Below are positions 53,773-63,034 of a stretch of 64,000 bases of DNA, in pieces. The stretch is taken from positions 186,001 to 250,000 of the forward strand of contig NZ_FOFG01000002.1 in the NCBI RefSeq assembly GCF_900110915.1. The letters are read 5' to 3'. The notes under the pieces are model-generated. The model did no database searches. It was not told the origin of the DNA and was given only the letters and a program-made list of their open reading frames with translations. Source of the DNA: Faunimonas pinastri. Its GTDB lineage: Bacteria > Pseudomonadota > Alphaproteobacteria > Rhizobiales > Afifellaceae. A program made the position numbers and the translations under genes. Position 1 is the stretch's first letter. Each line of letters begins with the position of its first letter.

Positions 53773-54645
53773 ATGAGGAACGCATCGCCACCCCTCCACG
53801 AAACCCTGCTGCGCATCGCCTCGGCGCTGGAGCGGCTCGCTCCCCCCGCCGAGCACGTGCCCGATTTCACGCAGGCTCAGGCCTTCGTCTGGTCGCCTGA
53901 ACGGGCGACGCTGCAGGCGGTGCCGAAGGTGAACCGCGTCGACCTGCCCCTGCTGCACGGCATCGACCGTTCGCGTGATACGCTTCTGGAGAACACCCGC
54001 CGTTTCGCGCAGGGCCTGCCGGCCAATAACGCCCTGCTCTGGGGCGCGCGGGGAATGGGCAAGAGCTCGCTCGTGAAGGCCGCCCACGCGGACGTGGACG
54101 CCGCCCTCCCCCCAGGGCATCCCGGGCTGAAACTGATCGAGATCCACCGGGAAGACATCGACAGCCTGCCCCGCCTGATGACGCTGCTGCGCACCCGGCC
54201 GGAGCGGTTCATCCTGTTCTGCGACGACCTTTCCTTCGACTTCGACGACACCTCGTACAAGTCGCTTAAGGCCGCGCTGGACGGCGGCATCGAGGGCCGT
54301 CCTGACAATGTCGTGTTTTACGCCACCTCGAACCGCCGGCATCTGTTACCGCGCGACATGATCGAGAACGAGCGCTCGACGGCCATCAATCCTTCGGAGG
54401 CGGTGCAGGAGAAGGTGTCGCTGTCGGACCGATTCGGCCTGTGGCTCGGCTTCCACAATTGCAGCCAGGACGAGTTCCTGGCGATGGTGGAAGGCTATCT
54501 GAGGCATCATGCCATTCCGGCTGCGACGGACGAATGGCGCCCGCAGGCGCTGGAATGGGCGACGACCCGCGGAAGCAGATCCGGCCGGGTTGCCTGGCAG
54601 TTCGTCCAGGACATCGCCGGCCGGAAAGGCGTTGTGCTCGGCTGA
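53773..54645 (+). CDS. DUF815-family ATPase
   Basis: A 290-residue AAA-type ATPase. Walker A is LLWGARGMGKSSLVK near residue 90, Walker B FILFCDDLSFD near residue 153, and sensor 1 with VFYATSNRRHL near 187. The C-terminal lid includes RSGRVAWQFVQDIAGR. The start at ATG 53773 has GGAG seven bases upstream; the frame is open to 53740. Its cellular role is unknown, but it commonly neighbours Sec genes in Alphaproteobacteria. It is divergent from yajC and convergent with the LytM gene. Confidence 0.85.
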   Translation: MRNASPPLHETLLRIASALERLAPPAEHVPDFTQAQAFVWSPERATLQAVPKVNRVDLPLLHGIDRSRDTLLENTRRFAQGLPANNALLWGARGMGKSSLVKAAHADVDAALPPGHPGLKLIEIHREDIDSLPRLMTLLRTRPERFILFCDDLSFDFDDTSYKSLKAALDGGIEGRPDNVVFYATSNRRHLLPRDMIENERSTAINPSEAVQEKVSLSDRFGLWLGFHNCSQDEFLAMVEGYLRHHAIPAATDEWRPQALEWATTRGSRSGRVAWQFVQDIAGRKGVVLG

Positions 54646-54667
54646 CGCTCCGGCGCCAGCCGAAAGA

Positions 54668-55918
54668 TCAACCTTCGGAGAGGTGCGGAAGCGGATCCAC
54701 CGGGGTGGCGCCCTTCCGCAGTTCGAAGTGCACCTGCGGCGTCGTCACGCCACCGGACATGCCGGACAGAGCGACCACTTCGCCGCGATGCACCTGGTCA
54801 CCGCGCTTCACCTTCAGCGTCTTGTTGTTGGCATAGGCCGACACCCAGCCATTGGCGTGGCGCACCAGGACGAGGTTGCCGTAGCTCTTCAGCTCGCTGC
54901 CGGCATAGATCACCGTGCCATCCTCGGCGGCCTTCACCGGCGTGCCTTCCGGCACGGCCAGGTTGATGCCGTCGTTCTTCTCGCCGTTGTCGCTCTTGCC
55001 GAAGCTCGCGATCACACGGCCACGCACCGGCCAGCGGAACGCATCGCCGCTGGAGCTTGAGGACGTGGCGACCTCTGCCTGCGGCTCGGCCGAGGCGACC
55101 CGGGTCTGCGCGGGAGCGGAAGGAGCCCGGACGGACGGCGCGGAAGCCGGCGCGGCGCTGGCCGAGGCGGCACCGCCGCGCGGCTCCAGCATGCGGCTTT
55201 CCTCGTCGTGGGCACCGGTCCTGGGCTCAAGACTCGCCATCTGCATCGGGCGTCCCGACACGGACTGAGCCTGCGCGCCAAGCGTGGTCGGCGGCGCGCC
55301 GCGCACCACGGGCAGCGGGGCCGTCCCAGCGGATTCGGCGGACGTCGATGCGGTGCGCGGCGCGGGAGCGGCGCTCGCCATCCGGTTGCCGGCCGACGGA
55401 GCGGTGTAGGGCGCCGGGGCGGAATAGGACGGCGCGGGAGCCGGCGGCGCATAGGTGTTCGACGCCACGCGACCCATCGGCGTGGGCAGCCCCTTGGCCG
55501 CGTAGGGACGCGGGGCGGACGGCGTGGACGAAGCCTGCGCAACCGGGGCCGGAGCGCCGTAGGACGGGCTGCTGCCGCCATAGCTGGACGGCGGGGTATA
55601 TCCCGTCGGGGCCGGCAGGCTCGACGATTGGATGGTGGAGCTTTCGGCGCGCGAATAAGCGGGCCGGGCCGGAGGCGGGGGCGCCGCATCCGCGGAGGCG
55701 TAGGAATCGGCGTGGCGGTTCGCCTGGCCGGTGAGGATACGCTGCTGGTTGGGCGTGGATCCCGTGAACAGCGGCTCATTCAGCCGCATCGCGTCCGCGC
55801 TACACCCTGCACCCAGTCCCGCGAGCACAGCCACGACACTGATCCGGGCCAGTAAAGTTGTTTTTCTTGCCACCGTGAATGCCTCTGAAGGAACAGAACG
55901 CATCGATTCGCCCCGCAA
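54668..55918 (-). CDS. LytM-domain (M23) protein with degenerate active site, NlpD-like
   Basis: A 416-residue envelope protein. An N-terminal hydrophobic stretch (about 20-38) ends LAGLGAGCSADAM, a possible lipoprotein site. A long Pro/Ala/Ser-rich linker leads to a C-terminal LytM domain (about 300-410). Active LytM endopeptidases have a His-x3-Asp and a His-x-His zinc set. Here those positions read NDGINLAV, SAYANNKT and PQVHFELR, so only one ligand (the His before FEL) remains, as in NlpD and EnvC. It is therefore likely an activator of cell-wall amidases during division, not a hydrolase. No LysM repeat was recognised. It sits next to pcm and surE, where nlpD is found in many Proteobacteria. 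Confidence 0.8.
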   Translation of the reverse strand: MRGESMRSVPSEAFTVARKTTLLARISVVAVLAGLGAGCSADAMRLNEPLFTGSTPNQQRILTGQANRHADSYASADAAPPPPARPAYSRAESSTIQSSSLPAPTGYTPPSSYGGSSPSYGAPAPVAQASSTPSAPRPYAAKGLPTPMGRVASNTYAPPAPAPSYSAPAPYTAPSAGNRMASAAPAPRTASTSAESAGTAPLPVVRGAPPTTLGAQAQSVSGRPMQMASLEPRTGAHDEESRMLEPRGGAASASAAPASAPSVRAPSAPAQTRVASAEPQAEVATSSSSSGDAFRWPVRGRVIASFGKSDNGEKNDGINLAVPEGTPVKAAEDGTVIYAGSELKSYGNLVLVRHANGWVSAYANNKTLKVKRGDQVHRGEVVALSGMSGGVTTPQVHFELRKGATPVDPLPHLSEG

Positions 55919-55962
55919 AACATGATTTGATGGGACTACAGTTCATTAACGTTGAAAGATGG

Positions 55963-56676
55963 TTAAAGACTGCTCGCCACACCGCTCTGGGCGGCGGAAA
56001 ACCGCACGCCACCGAGATCGCGCGTATCGACGCTCTGTCCCATGCGCTGAAAAAGCGTCAAACGTTGGACACCGTCCCCCGGCCCCACCGGCACGACGAG
56101 AATCCCGTTATCGGTCAATTGCGAGATCAATCGCGACGGGGCGGCGAGAACAGCGGCGCCGACAAGGATGCGGTCGAATGGCGCCTGCCGCGGCCAGCCC
56201 TGCAAGCCATCCGCCGCCACGGCACTGATATTGTTGATCCCGAGCGTCGACCAGCGCGCTTCCGCGTCCCGCACCAGGGTGCGAAACCGGTCTATGGAGG
56301 TCACGCGCCGGGCCAGCCGCGCCAGGATCGCGGTCTGATAGCCGGAGCCGGTGCCGATTTCGAGAACGCTGTGGCGGTCGCCGACCTCCAGCGCGGCCGT
56401 CATGCGGCCCACGAGCGACGGCGGCATCAGGGTCTGGCCGCAATCGATCGGGATCTCCCGATCCTCGTAAGCGACCGATTGCCACGGCGCAGGAACGAAC
56501 AAGGCGCGCGGAACGGTCTCCACCGCCTTCAGCACCTTCCGGTCGGTGACGCCGAGGCCGCGCAGCTTCAACATCAGGGCCGCGATGTGAAGGGCCTGGT
56601 CGCCTTCACGGCCGCTACCGCCCTGAGCGCCGTCGAGGGCGCTGTCGAGGGCGCCGTCCTGGGTGTGGTCTGTCAT
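55963..56676 (-). CDS. pcm: Protein-L-isoaspartate O-methyltransferase
   Basis: A 237-residue SAM-dependent repair enzyme that methylates isoaspartyl residues. The SAM motif I is VLEIGTGSGYQTAIL near residue 100. Before it, LMPPSLVGRMTAAL and VPRALFVPAPWQS are family elements. The first 28 residues contain a short Asp-Gly-Ala-Leu repeat (DGALDSALDGAQ) coded by near-identical 12-bp units, so the real start might be further in. surE lies 34 bp upstream and the LytM gene 44 bp downstream. Confidence 0.92.
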   Translation of the reverse strand: MTDHTQDGALDSALDGAQGGSGREGDQALHIAALMLKLRGLGVTDRKVLKAVETVPRALFVPAPWQSVAYEDREIPIDCGQTLMPPSLVGRMTAALEVGDRHSVLEIGTGSGYQTAILARLARRVTSIDRFRTLVRDAEARWSTLGINNISAVAADGLQGWPRQAPFDRILVGAAVLAAPSRLISQLTDNGILVVPVGPGDGVQRLTLFQRMGQSVDTRDLGGVRFSAAQSGVASSL

Positions 56677-56710
56677 GCGGGTCGCGCAGTCCGCCCCGCT
56701 GGTGGCCCGA

Positions 56711-57469
56711 TCAGGAAAAGATGCCTGCCAGGCTTTCGCGGGCGCTGTTGTCGGTCAGATCCAGAGCCAATGGGGTAACAGAAATCCGGCGCTCGGCAAG
56801 GGCCGCCAGATCCGTGTCCTCCGGCGGCTCCTCATGCTGACGGCCGAAGCCCAGCCAGTAATAAGGCAGGCCGCGCCCGTCGGCACGCTGCTCCACGCGC
56901 ACCCAGTCGGGCTTGCGCTTGCCCTGCCGGGTCACCGCGACACCCGCCACGGCAGCTGCGGGGCAATCCGGGAAATTGATGTTGTAGAGCCGTCCCTCGT
57001 GACGGGGCCCGTCCAGCAGCGAACGGATGATGCGCGGCGCATGGCTTTCGGCATTCGCCCAATGCGGGTTGCCGCGGGTTTCCGGGCCGAAGGCCTGCGA
57101 CAGCGCCACGGAAGGAATGCCCAGCAGCGTGCCTTCCATCGCACCGGCGATGGTGCCGGAATACGTCACGTCGTCGGCAACGTTCTGGCCGCGATTGACG
57201 CCGGAGATCACGAGGTCCGGCTTGCCGCCGAGCACCACCTTGACGCCCATGATCACGCAATCGGTCGGCGTGCCGCGAACGGCGAAACGCGTGTCGCCCA
57301 GCTTGCGCAGCCGCAGGGGATCGCTCAGCGTCAGCGAATGCGCCGAGCCCGACTGGTCCGTCTCCGGCGCGACCACCCAGACGTCGTCCGACAGCGAGCG
57401 AGCGATTCGCTCGGCCACTTCCAGGCCCGGGGCGTCGATGCCGTCGTCGTTGGTGACCAGGATGCGCAT
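56711..57469 (-). CDS. surE: 5'/3'-nucleotidase SurE
   Basis: A 252-residue metal-dependent phosphatase that removes phosphates from nucleotides and helps stationary-phase survival. The N-terminal metal site [14 protein letters not shown] is exact, and [20 protein letters not shown] holds the Ser/Asn and Tyr of the active centre. The length is normal. The start codon overlaps the serS stop (TGATG), so it is translated right after SerS. Confidence 0.97.
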   Translation of the reverse strand: MRILVTNDDGIDAPGLEVAERIARSLSDDVWVVAPETDQSGSAHSLTLSDPLRLRKLGDTRFAVRGTPTDCVIMGVKVVLGGKPDLVISGVNRGQNVADDVTYSGTIAGAMEGTLLGIPSVALSQAFGPETRGNPHWANAESHAPRIIRSLLDGPRHEGRLYNINFPDCPAAAVAGVAVTRQGKRKPDWVRVEQRADGRGLPYYWLGFGRQHEEPPEDTDLAALAERRISVTPLALDLTDNSARESLAGIFS

Positions 57470-58740
57470 CAGCCGATCCGGTCGAGGCCGCCCATATAGG
57501 GGCGCAGCACGTCGGGCACCGTGATCGTGCCGTCGCCGTTCTGGTAGGTTTCCATGACGGCGACCATCGCGCGGCCGACCGCCGTGCCCGAGCCGTTCAG
57601 CGTGTGGACGAACTGCGGCGCCGCACCTTCGGCCGGACGATAGCGCGCGCCCATGCGACGAGCCTGGAAGTCGCCGCAGACGGAGCAGCTGGAGATTTCG
57701 CGATAGGCGTTCTGGCCGGGCAGCCAGACTTCCAGATCGTAGGTCTTGCGCGAGCCGAAGCCCATGTCGCCGGTGCAGAGCACGACGGCGCGGTATGCCA
57801 GCCCCAGCCGCTTCAGCACCTCTTCGGCGCAGGCGGTCATCCGCTCGTGCTCCTCGATGCTCCTGTCGGCCGCGGTGATGGAAACGAGCTCGACCTTCCA
57901 GAACTGGTGCAGACGAATCAGCCCGCGCGTATCGCGCCCCGCCGAACCCGCCTCGGAGCGGAAGCTCGGCGTCAGCGCGGTGAAGCGCAGCGGCAGGTCG
58001 GCTGCGTTCAGGATCTGCTCGCGCGCCAGATTGGTGAGCGGCACCTCGGCGGTCGGGATCAGCCAGCGGCCCTCGGTCGTCTGGAACAGATCCTCGGCAA
58101 ATTTCGGCAGCTGCGCGGTGCCGTAGACCGCGTCGTCGCGCACCAGCAGCGGCGGGGAAACCTCGGTATAGCCGTGCTCGGTCGTGTGCAGGTCCAGCAT
58201 GAACTGGCCGAGCGCGCGCTCCAGCCGGGCAAGCTGCCCCTTGAGGAAAACGAAGCGCGCACCGGAAATCTTGGCGGCGATCTCGAAATCCATCAGCCCG
58301 GAGGCTTCGCCGAGCTCGAAGTGCTGGCGCGCACCATTGATGCGGCGCGGCTCGCCGACCCGGCGCACCTCGACATTGGCCGACTCGTCCGGGCCGATCG
58401 GCACATCGTCCAGCGGCGGATTGGGCAGGCTGGCCAGAATGCCGTCGAGTTCGGCGCTAAGGCGCTTTTCGTCTTCCTCGCCTTGCCGGATCGCGTCCTT
58501 GAGGCCGGCAACCTCGGACATCAGGGTAGCCGCCCTAGCCTCGTCCCTGGCGGCCTTGGCCTGCCCGATCTCCTTGGAGGCCGAGTTGCGGCGCGTCTGC
58601 GCATCCTGCAACGTCTGGATCGCGGAGCGCCGGCCGTCGTCCAGCGACAGGAGCTTCGCCGAGACGGGCTCGGCGCCGCGAATGGTCATTGCGCGATCAA
58701 GGGATTCGGGGTTTTCCCGAATCCATTTCATATCCAGCAT
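57469..58740 (-). CDS. serS: Seryl-tRNA synthetase
   Basis: A 423-residue class II aminoacyl-tRNA synthetase. The N-terminal tRNA-binding helical arm spans about residues 1-105. Catalytic motif 2 is [19 protein letters not shown], and motif 3 holds [16 protein letters not shown] near the end. The start at 58740 ([10 protein letters not shown]) is the family beginning; the frame is open further upstream but without similarity. surE starts within its stop. tatC ends 17 bp upstream. Confidence 0.97.
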   Translation of the reverse strand: MLDMKWIRENPESLDRAMTIRGAEPVSAKLLSLDDGRRSAIQTLQDAQTRRNSASKEIGQAKAARDEARAATLMSEVAGLKDAIRQGEEDEKRLSAELDGILASLPNPPLDDVPIGPDESANVEVRRVGEPRRINGARQHFELGEASGLMDFEIAAKISGARFVFLKGQLARLERALGQFMLDLHTTEHGYTEVSPPLLVRDDAVYGTAQLPKFAEDLFQTTEGRWLIPTAEVPLTNLAREQILNAADLPLRFTALTPSFRSEAGSAGRDTRGLIRLHQFWKVELVSITAADRSIEEHERMTACAEEVLKRLGLAYRAVVLCTGDMGFGSRKTYDLEVWLPGQNAYREISSCSVCGDFQARRMGARYRPAEGAAPQFVHTLNGSGTAVGRAMVAVMETYQNGDGTITVPDVLRPYMGGLDRIG

Positions 58741-58757
58741 GGAAGCTCCGGCCGACC

Positions 58758-59549
58758 TCAGACGGCGGCGTCGGCCTCCGCGCGAGCACGTTCCCGCCCC
58801 CGCTCGATATACCGCACCGCAAGAATGGAGATCTCGTAGAGAAGGTAGCAGGGGATCGCAAGGCTGCACTGGCTGATCGGGTCCGGCGGCGTGAGCACCG
58901 CGCCGGCGATGAAGGACACCACGATCGCGTATTTACGCTTGGAGGCGAGCGACGCGGCGCTCACCAGCCCTGCCCGGCCGAGCAAGGTGATGACCACCGG
59001 CAGCTGAAACACGAGGCCGAAGGCGAAGATCAGCGTCATGATCAGGCTGAGATACTCGTTCACCTTCGGCACGAGCTGGATCGACGCCTGGTTCACGCTG
59101 CCGGTCTGCTGCATTGACATGAAGAAGGTGAAGGCCAGCGGCATGACGATGAAATAGACAAGTGACGCGCCGAGGATGAAGAGCACCGGCGTCGCGATCA
59201 GGAACGGCAGGAATGCCTGCCGTTCGTTCTTGTAAAGCCCGGGCGCCACGAACTTGTAGATCTGCATGGCGATGATCGGGAACGCGCAGAACAGCGCGCC
59301 GAACAGCGCCAGCTTCATCTGCGTGAAGAAATATTCCTGCGGCGCCGTGTAGATCAGGTGGATGTTCTGCATGCCGCCGGCTGCGCGCGCATAGGGCACG
59401 ACCAGCAGGTTGAAGATGTTCTCGGCGAAATAGAAGCAGATCAGGAAGGCGATGAAGATCGCCACCAGCGACTTGATCAGTCGCGAGCGAAGTTCGATCA
59501 GATGGTCGAGCAGAGGCGCCTTGGAGGCCTCGATATCGTCTTGGCTCAT
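58758..59549 (-). CDS. tatC: Sec-independent protein translocase TatC
   Basis: A 263-residue inner-membrane receptor of the Tat pathway with six helices. It shows [19 protein letters not shown] near the N-terminus (conserved Glu and Arg for signal peptide binding), [19 protein letters not shown], and the helix with [19 protein letters not shown]. An Arg-rich tail ends it ([14 protein letters not shown]). The gene overlaps tatB by 4 bp. Together with tatA and tatB it exports folded twin-arginine proteins. Confidence 0.97.
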   Translation of the reverse strand: MSQDDIEASKAPLLDHLIELRSRLIKSLVAIFIAFLICFYFAENIFNLLVVPYARAAGGMQNIHLIYTAPQEYFFTQMKLALFGALFCAFPIIAMQIYKFVAPGLYKNERQAFLPFLIATPVLFILGASLVYFIVMPLAFTFFMSMQQTGSVNQASIQLVPKVNEYLSLIMTLIFAFGLVFQLPVVITLLGRAGLVSAASLASKRKYAIVVSFIAGAVLTPPDPISQCSLAIPCYLLYEISILAVRYIERGRERARAEADAAV

Positions 59550-60157
59550 GCCGCGTTGCTCTCGGCCTTGGAAGAAGCCACCGGCTCCTTCGCGTTTTCA
59601 GGGGCCGGTACAGCGGCATGTTCAGGGGTCTGTTCGGAAGAACTCACCGCCGGCGCGGTGGATGCCGCCGGAGTGGAAGGGGCCGAAGCCGCTATGGTGA
59701 TCTCCGGCTCCGGCGCGGCACTGTCGGGCTGCGCCAGCGGCACGGGCGTCGGTGCGGACGCGGGCTCGGCAGGCGCCTCGGGCTGCCCCGGATGAGCGCT
59801 CGCCGCGGCCTGATCGACGCCTTCCGCCCCGGTCTTCACCGGTTCGGCTTCGTGAACGGCGTCCGCGGCCGGAACGGCCGCTTCGGGCTTCGCTTCTACG
59901 GGAACGCTGCCGCGCGCCACGGATTCGACATCCTGCCGGATGGAGGCCACCGTCTTGCGCAGGTCGGCGAGATCGGCCTCCTTTTCCGCTTCGCGCAGCG
60001 CGTCGTCGAACTGTCGGCGGAAGTCGTTCGCGGTCCGGCGGACCATACCCATGGTCTTGCCGAATGCGCGGAGCGCGCGGGGCAGATCCTTCGGGCCGAT
60101 CACCACCACGGCCACCACCGCGATGATCAGGATTTCGCTCCAGCCAATATCAAACAT
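59546..60157 (-). CDS. tatB: Tat translocase subunit TatB
   Basis: A 203-residue subunit that forms the receptor with TatC. It begins MFDIGWSEILIIAVVAVVVI (single helix), the Pro-containing hinge GPKDLPRALRAFGKTMG and an amphipathic helix. After about residue 80 a long Ala/Pro/Glu tail (AEPVKTGAEGVDQAAAS) makes up most of the length. The stop overlaps tatC, and tatA ends 34 bp upstream. Confidence 0.93.
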   Translation of the reverse strand: MFDIGWSEILIIAVVAVVVIGPKDLPRALRAFGKTMGMVRRTANDFRRQFDDALREAEKEADLADLRKTVASIRQDVESVARGSVPVEAKPEAAVPAADAVHEAEPVKTGAEGVDQAAASAHPGQPEAPAEPASAPTPVPLAQPDSAAPEPEITIAASAPSTPAASTAPAVSSSEQTPEHAAVPAPENAKEPVASSKAESNAA

Positions 60158-60191
60158 CAGCGCTTTCCCGACGCGAACTCACCGCTGCGTC

Positions 60192-60410
60192 TCATATCGT
60201 CTTCATCGGCCGGCGAACAGGCTTGCCTGAAAGGATCTCGCCGCTCTCGTGGTCGATGGTGGTGGGGATCGCGGGCTGGTCCGCGACCGCCTTGCGGAAT
60301 CCGCGCAGCCCACGCCCGAGGTTGCCCATCATGGGCACGAACCGGCCGCGCCCGAACAGGATCGCCCCGACGGCTGCAAGGACCAGCAGCTTGGTCAAAC
60401 CAAACGACAT
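60192..60410 (-). CDS. tatA: Tat translocase subunit TatA
   Basis: A 72-residue pore-forming Tat subunit. A short helix (about 4-20) is followed by the Phe-Gly hinge ILFGRGRFVPMMGNLGRG and an amphipathic helix (LRGFRKAV). The start MSFGLTKL at 60410 is chosen because TatA N-termini are short; an ATG at 60443 would add 11 polar residues. The C-terminal tail is short and basic (KPVRRPMKTI). First of the three tat genes, transcribed toward serS. Confidence 0.9.
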   Translation of the reverse strand: MSFGLTKLLVLAAVGAILFGRGRFVPMMGNLGRGLRGFRKAVADQPAIPTTIDHESGEILSGKPVRRPMKTI

Positions 60411-60508
60411 TCGATGAACTCCCGTTGCCCGATCAGGCAACATCCTGCGGGACTATGGCAAATTGCCGGATTGGCTTCAATGACGAGACCTCGCCCGGCG
60501 CCGGCTTC

Positions 60509-61237
60509 CTAGTCGCGGGTCGCGTCCCCGTCCGCCTCTTCTTCGCCGGCGGGATCTTCGCCATCCGCGAAGCCGGTCTGGTCGCCCTCGTCCAGCGGAT
60601 CCTCGTCGGGGTGCAGTTCCTCGTCGTCTCTCGGCTCCGGCGATTGCATTCCGGCCGGAATCGCGGCCTCCAGGAGCCCTGCCCCCTTGAGCTCGGCCAA
60701 CCCGGGCAGATCGGTAATCGCCTCCAGCCCGAAATGGTCGAGAAAGGCCGGCGTGGTGCCGAAGGTCACCGGCCGGCCCGGTACGCGGCGACGCCCGCGA
60801 AGCCGCACCCAACCGGTTTCCAGCAGCACGTCCATGATTCCCTTGGAGGTGCTGACGCCGCGGATCTCCTCGATCTCGGCGCGCGTCACCGGCTGATGGT
60901 AGGCGATGATGGAAAGCGTCTCCAGCGCGGCGCGGGAGAGCTTCCGCTGCTCCACCGTCTCGTGCTGAAGGAGAAAACGGAGGTCGTCTGCCGTGCGGAA
61001 GGCCCAATGCTCGCCGATCCGACGCAGCGTCACGCCACGCGCGGCATAGACCTGCTGAAGCTCCAGCAACAGCGGCCGGATCTCGATGCCCTCCGGCATG
61101 CGGCGGCCGAGCTCGGCTTCCGACAAAGGCTCGCGAGATGCGAAGAGAATCGCTTCCGCCATGCGCAGATGCAGTTTGCGCTCGGGGTTCTGCGCGCGTC
61201 CGCCGGACGAATCCCAGAGCGAGACGACGTCAGCCAT
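60509..61237 (-). CDS. scpB: Chromosome segregation/condensation protein ScpB
   Basis: A 242-residue SMC partner with two winged-helix domains. MAEAILFASREPLSEAELGR is the N-terminal family signature, and SIIAYHQPVTRAEIEEIRGV lies near residue 110. A long acidic, Asp/Glu-rich tail (EELHPDEDPLDEGD) follows the second domain. Start 61237 lies inside the end of scpA (8-bp overlap); an ATG at 61276 would add 13 residues. It acts with ScpA and SMC in chromosome condensation. Confidence 0.93.
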   Translation of the reverse strand: MADVVSLWDSSGGRAQNPERKLHLRMAEAILFASREPLSEAELGRRMPEGIEIRPLLLELQQVYAARGVTLRRIGEHWAFRTADDLRFLLQHETVEQRKLSRAALETLSIIAYHQPVTRAEIEEIRGVSTSKGIMDVLLETGWVRLRGRRRVPGRPVTFGTTPAFLDHFGLEAITDLPGLAELKGAGLLEAAIPAGMQSPEPRDDEELHPDEDPLDEGDQTGFADGEDPAGEEEADGDATRD

Positions 61238-61997
61238 CGGCGAGATCCGAGCGCGGCTGTTGGCGCCGGCGGGCAAGAAGCGGGGCGAAGGGCTCCGCCT
61301 GCTTCAGCTCGATATAGCCCTCGCGCACGAGTTCGAGGCTGGCGGAAAGAGAGCTGGCCCGTGCTGTCGCCCTGAGTTCCGGCACGGCGAGATACTGGAT
61401 CAGGAACGAATCCAGCGCGGTCCAGTCGTTCATGTCCCCGATGAAGCGCATCAGGTGGTCGCGGGCATCCTGCAAGGAGAAGACCTGCCGGCGCGCGACA
61501 CGAACGAAGCTGACGAACTGCCGCTGGCGTTGTGCGCCGTAGGCTTCCAGCAGATCGAAAAGACTTGCCTGCCAAGTCAGCGTCCGCGTCGTGGAAAGCG
61601 CCTCCGGCAGGCCGCGTCCGAAGACGTCGCGACCGAAAAGACTGCCCTCCATCAACTGCGACGCCGCGCCGCGCATCGCTTCCAGGCGACGCAGACGAAA
61701 AGCCAGCCGCGCCGCCAGTTCCTCGCCTGACGGCTCCTCGTCGTCCTGCTTTTCCGGCAGGAGCAGGCGAGACTTGAGATAAGCGAGCCACGCCGCCATC
61801 ACGAGATAGTCGGCGGCGATCTCCAGCCTGAGCCGGCCGGCTTCCTCGATGAAGGTCAGATACTGCTCGACGAGGGCCAGAACGGAGATCCGGGTGAGAT
61901 CGACCTTCTGGTCGCGGGCCAGCGAAAGCAGCAGGTCGAGCGGACCTTCGAAGCCCTCGACGTCCACGACCAGCGTTTCTTCCGGCGCCGGCGTCAT
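61230..61997 (-). CDS. scpA: Segregation and condensation protein A (ScpA)
   Basis: A 255-residue kleisin that bridges SMC heads. The start is at 61997 (MTPAPEETLVVDV), overlapping the nagZ stop by 4 bp; the frame is open far upstream, but that part is antisense or out of frame to nagZ. It shows FEGPLDLLLSLARDQKVDL near residue 16 (family signature) and EIAADYLVMAAWLAYLKSRL near 60, with the C-terminal winged helix near LELVREGYIELKQAE. scpB follows with an 8-bp overlap. Confidence 0.95.
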   Translation of the reverse strand: MTPAPEETLVVDVEGFEGPLDLLLSLARDQKVDLTRISVLALVEQYLTFIEEAGRLRLEIAADYLVMAAWLAYLKSRLLLPEKQDDEEPSGEELAARLAFRLRRLEAMRGAASQLMEGSLFGRDVFGRGLPEALSTTRTLTWQASLFDLLEAYGAQRQRQFVSFVRVARRQVFSLQDARDHLMRFIGDMNDWTALDSFLIQYLAVPELRATARASSLSASLELVREGYIELKQAEPFAPLLARRRQQPRSDLADG

Positions 61998-63019
61998 GAA
62001 ACGGCGGCCATGCCGAGAAGTTCGTCGAGCCGCGCCTCGGCCGCCTTGCGATCGACGGGCGCCGGTTTGCGGATCGCGACAAGCGCCGCGTCCGTGCGGC
62101 GCAGGCCATCGCCGGTCAGTTCCGGCACAGCTTCGGCCACCTCGATCATCTCGGAGAAAACCCCGCTGCAATGCAGGACGAGATCGCAGCCGGCTGCCAG
62201 CCCGCGCCGGGCCCGCTCCGTCAGGCTGCCTGAAAGCGCACCCATGTTGAGATCGTCCGTCATCAGGGCGCCATCGTAGCCGATTCGGCCCCGGATGACC
62301 TGATCCACCACCTTGCGCGACAGCGTCGCCGGGGCGTCCGGGTCGACAGCGGAGAAGACCACATGGGCGCTCATGGCGAGCGGGATATCCGCGCCGAGCT
62401 GACGGAAAGGCTCGAAATCCAGCCGGTCCAGTTCGTCGATGGACGCATCGACGGTCGGCAAAGCCTTGTGGCTGTCCACCCCTGCCCGACCGTGCCCCGG
62501 CACATGCTTCATGACCGGCAGGACACCGGCGCTCATCAGGCCATTCACCGCCGCACGACCGAGAGCGGTGACCGCTTCGGGCGTCGTGCCATAGGCTCGG
62601 CCGCCGATGACGGCATCGCTGCCGGGCGCGGGCACGTCCAGCACCGGCAGGCAATCGACGTTGACCCCCATGCCGATCAGGTCGAGCCCGATCAGTTGCG
62701 CGCCGAGCCGGGCGGCTTCCAGCCCGGCCGGCCGGTCGCGGTCATACAGGTCGCCATAGACGCGGGCGGCGGGATAGGCCCGAAAATGCGGCTGGCCGAT
62801 CCGCTGGACCCGCCCGCCCTCCTGGTCGATCAGGATCGGCGCATGCTCGTCGCCGAGCGCATCGCGCACGGCGTCGGACAGCTTTCGGACCTGGTCGGGG
62901 TTCTCGGTGTTGCGACGGAAATAGATGACGCCCCAAGGCCGCACGGCTGCCAGAAAGGCGCGCTCATCCTCGCCGAGCTGCGTTCCCGACAGCCCGAAAA
63001 TCACCGCACGTGACGCCAC
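61994..63019 (-). CDS. nagZ: Beta-N-acetylhexosaminidase NagZ
   Basis: A 341-residue GH3 glycosidase that removes GlcNAc from muropeptides during cell-wall recycling. The motif KHVPGHGRAGVDSHK near residue 165, with the His of the catalytic dyad, and the nucleophile Asp in ALMTDDLNMGALSG near 250 are both intact. PILIDQEGGRVQRI near residue 62 is also typical. It starts a run with scpA and scpB. Normal length. Confidence 0.94.
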   Translation of the reverse strand: MASRAVIFGLSGTQLGEDERAFLAAVRPWGVIYFRRNTENPDQVRKLSDAVRDALGDEHAPILIDQEGGRVQRIGQPHFRAYPAARVYGDLYDRDRPAGLEAARLGAQLIGLDLIGMGVNVDCLPVLDVPAPGSDAVIGGRAYGTTPEAVTALGRAAVNGLMSAGVLPVMKHVPGHGRAGVDSHKALPTVDASIDELDRLDFEPFRQLGADIPLAMSAHVVFSAVDPDAPATLSRKVVDQVIRGRIGYDGALMTDDLNMGALSGSLTERARRGLAAGCDLVLHCSGVFSEMIEVAEAVPELTGDGLRRTDAALVAIRKPAPVDRKAAEARLDELLGMAAVS

Positions 63020-63034
63020 TCGAGATTCCCCGCC

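Noticed and set aside
55000-55700. Long alternative frames over the LytM linker
   Set aside because: The Pro/Ala/Ser-rich linker in very high GC keeps all frames open; none has a plausible start or motif.
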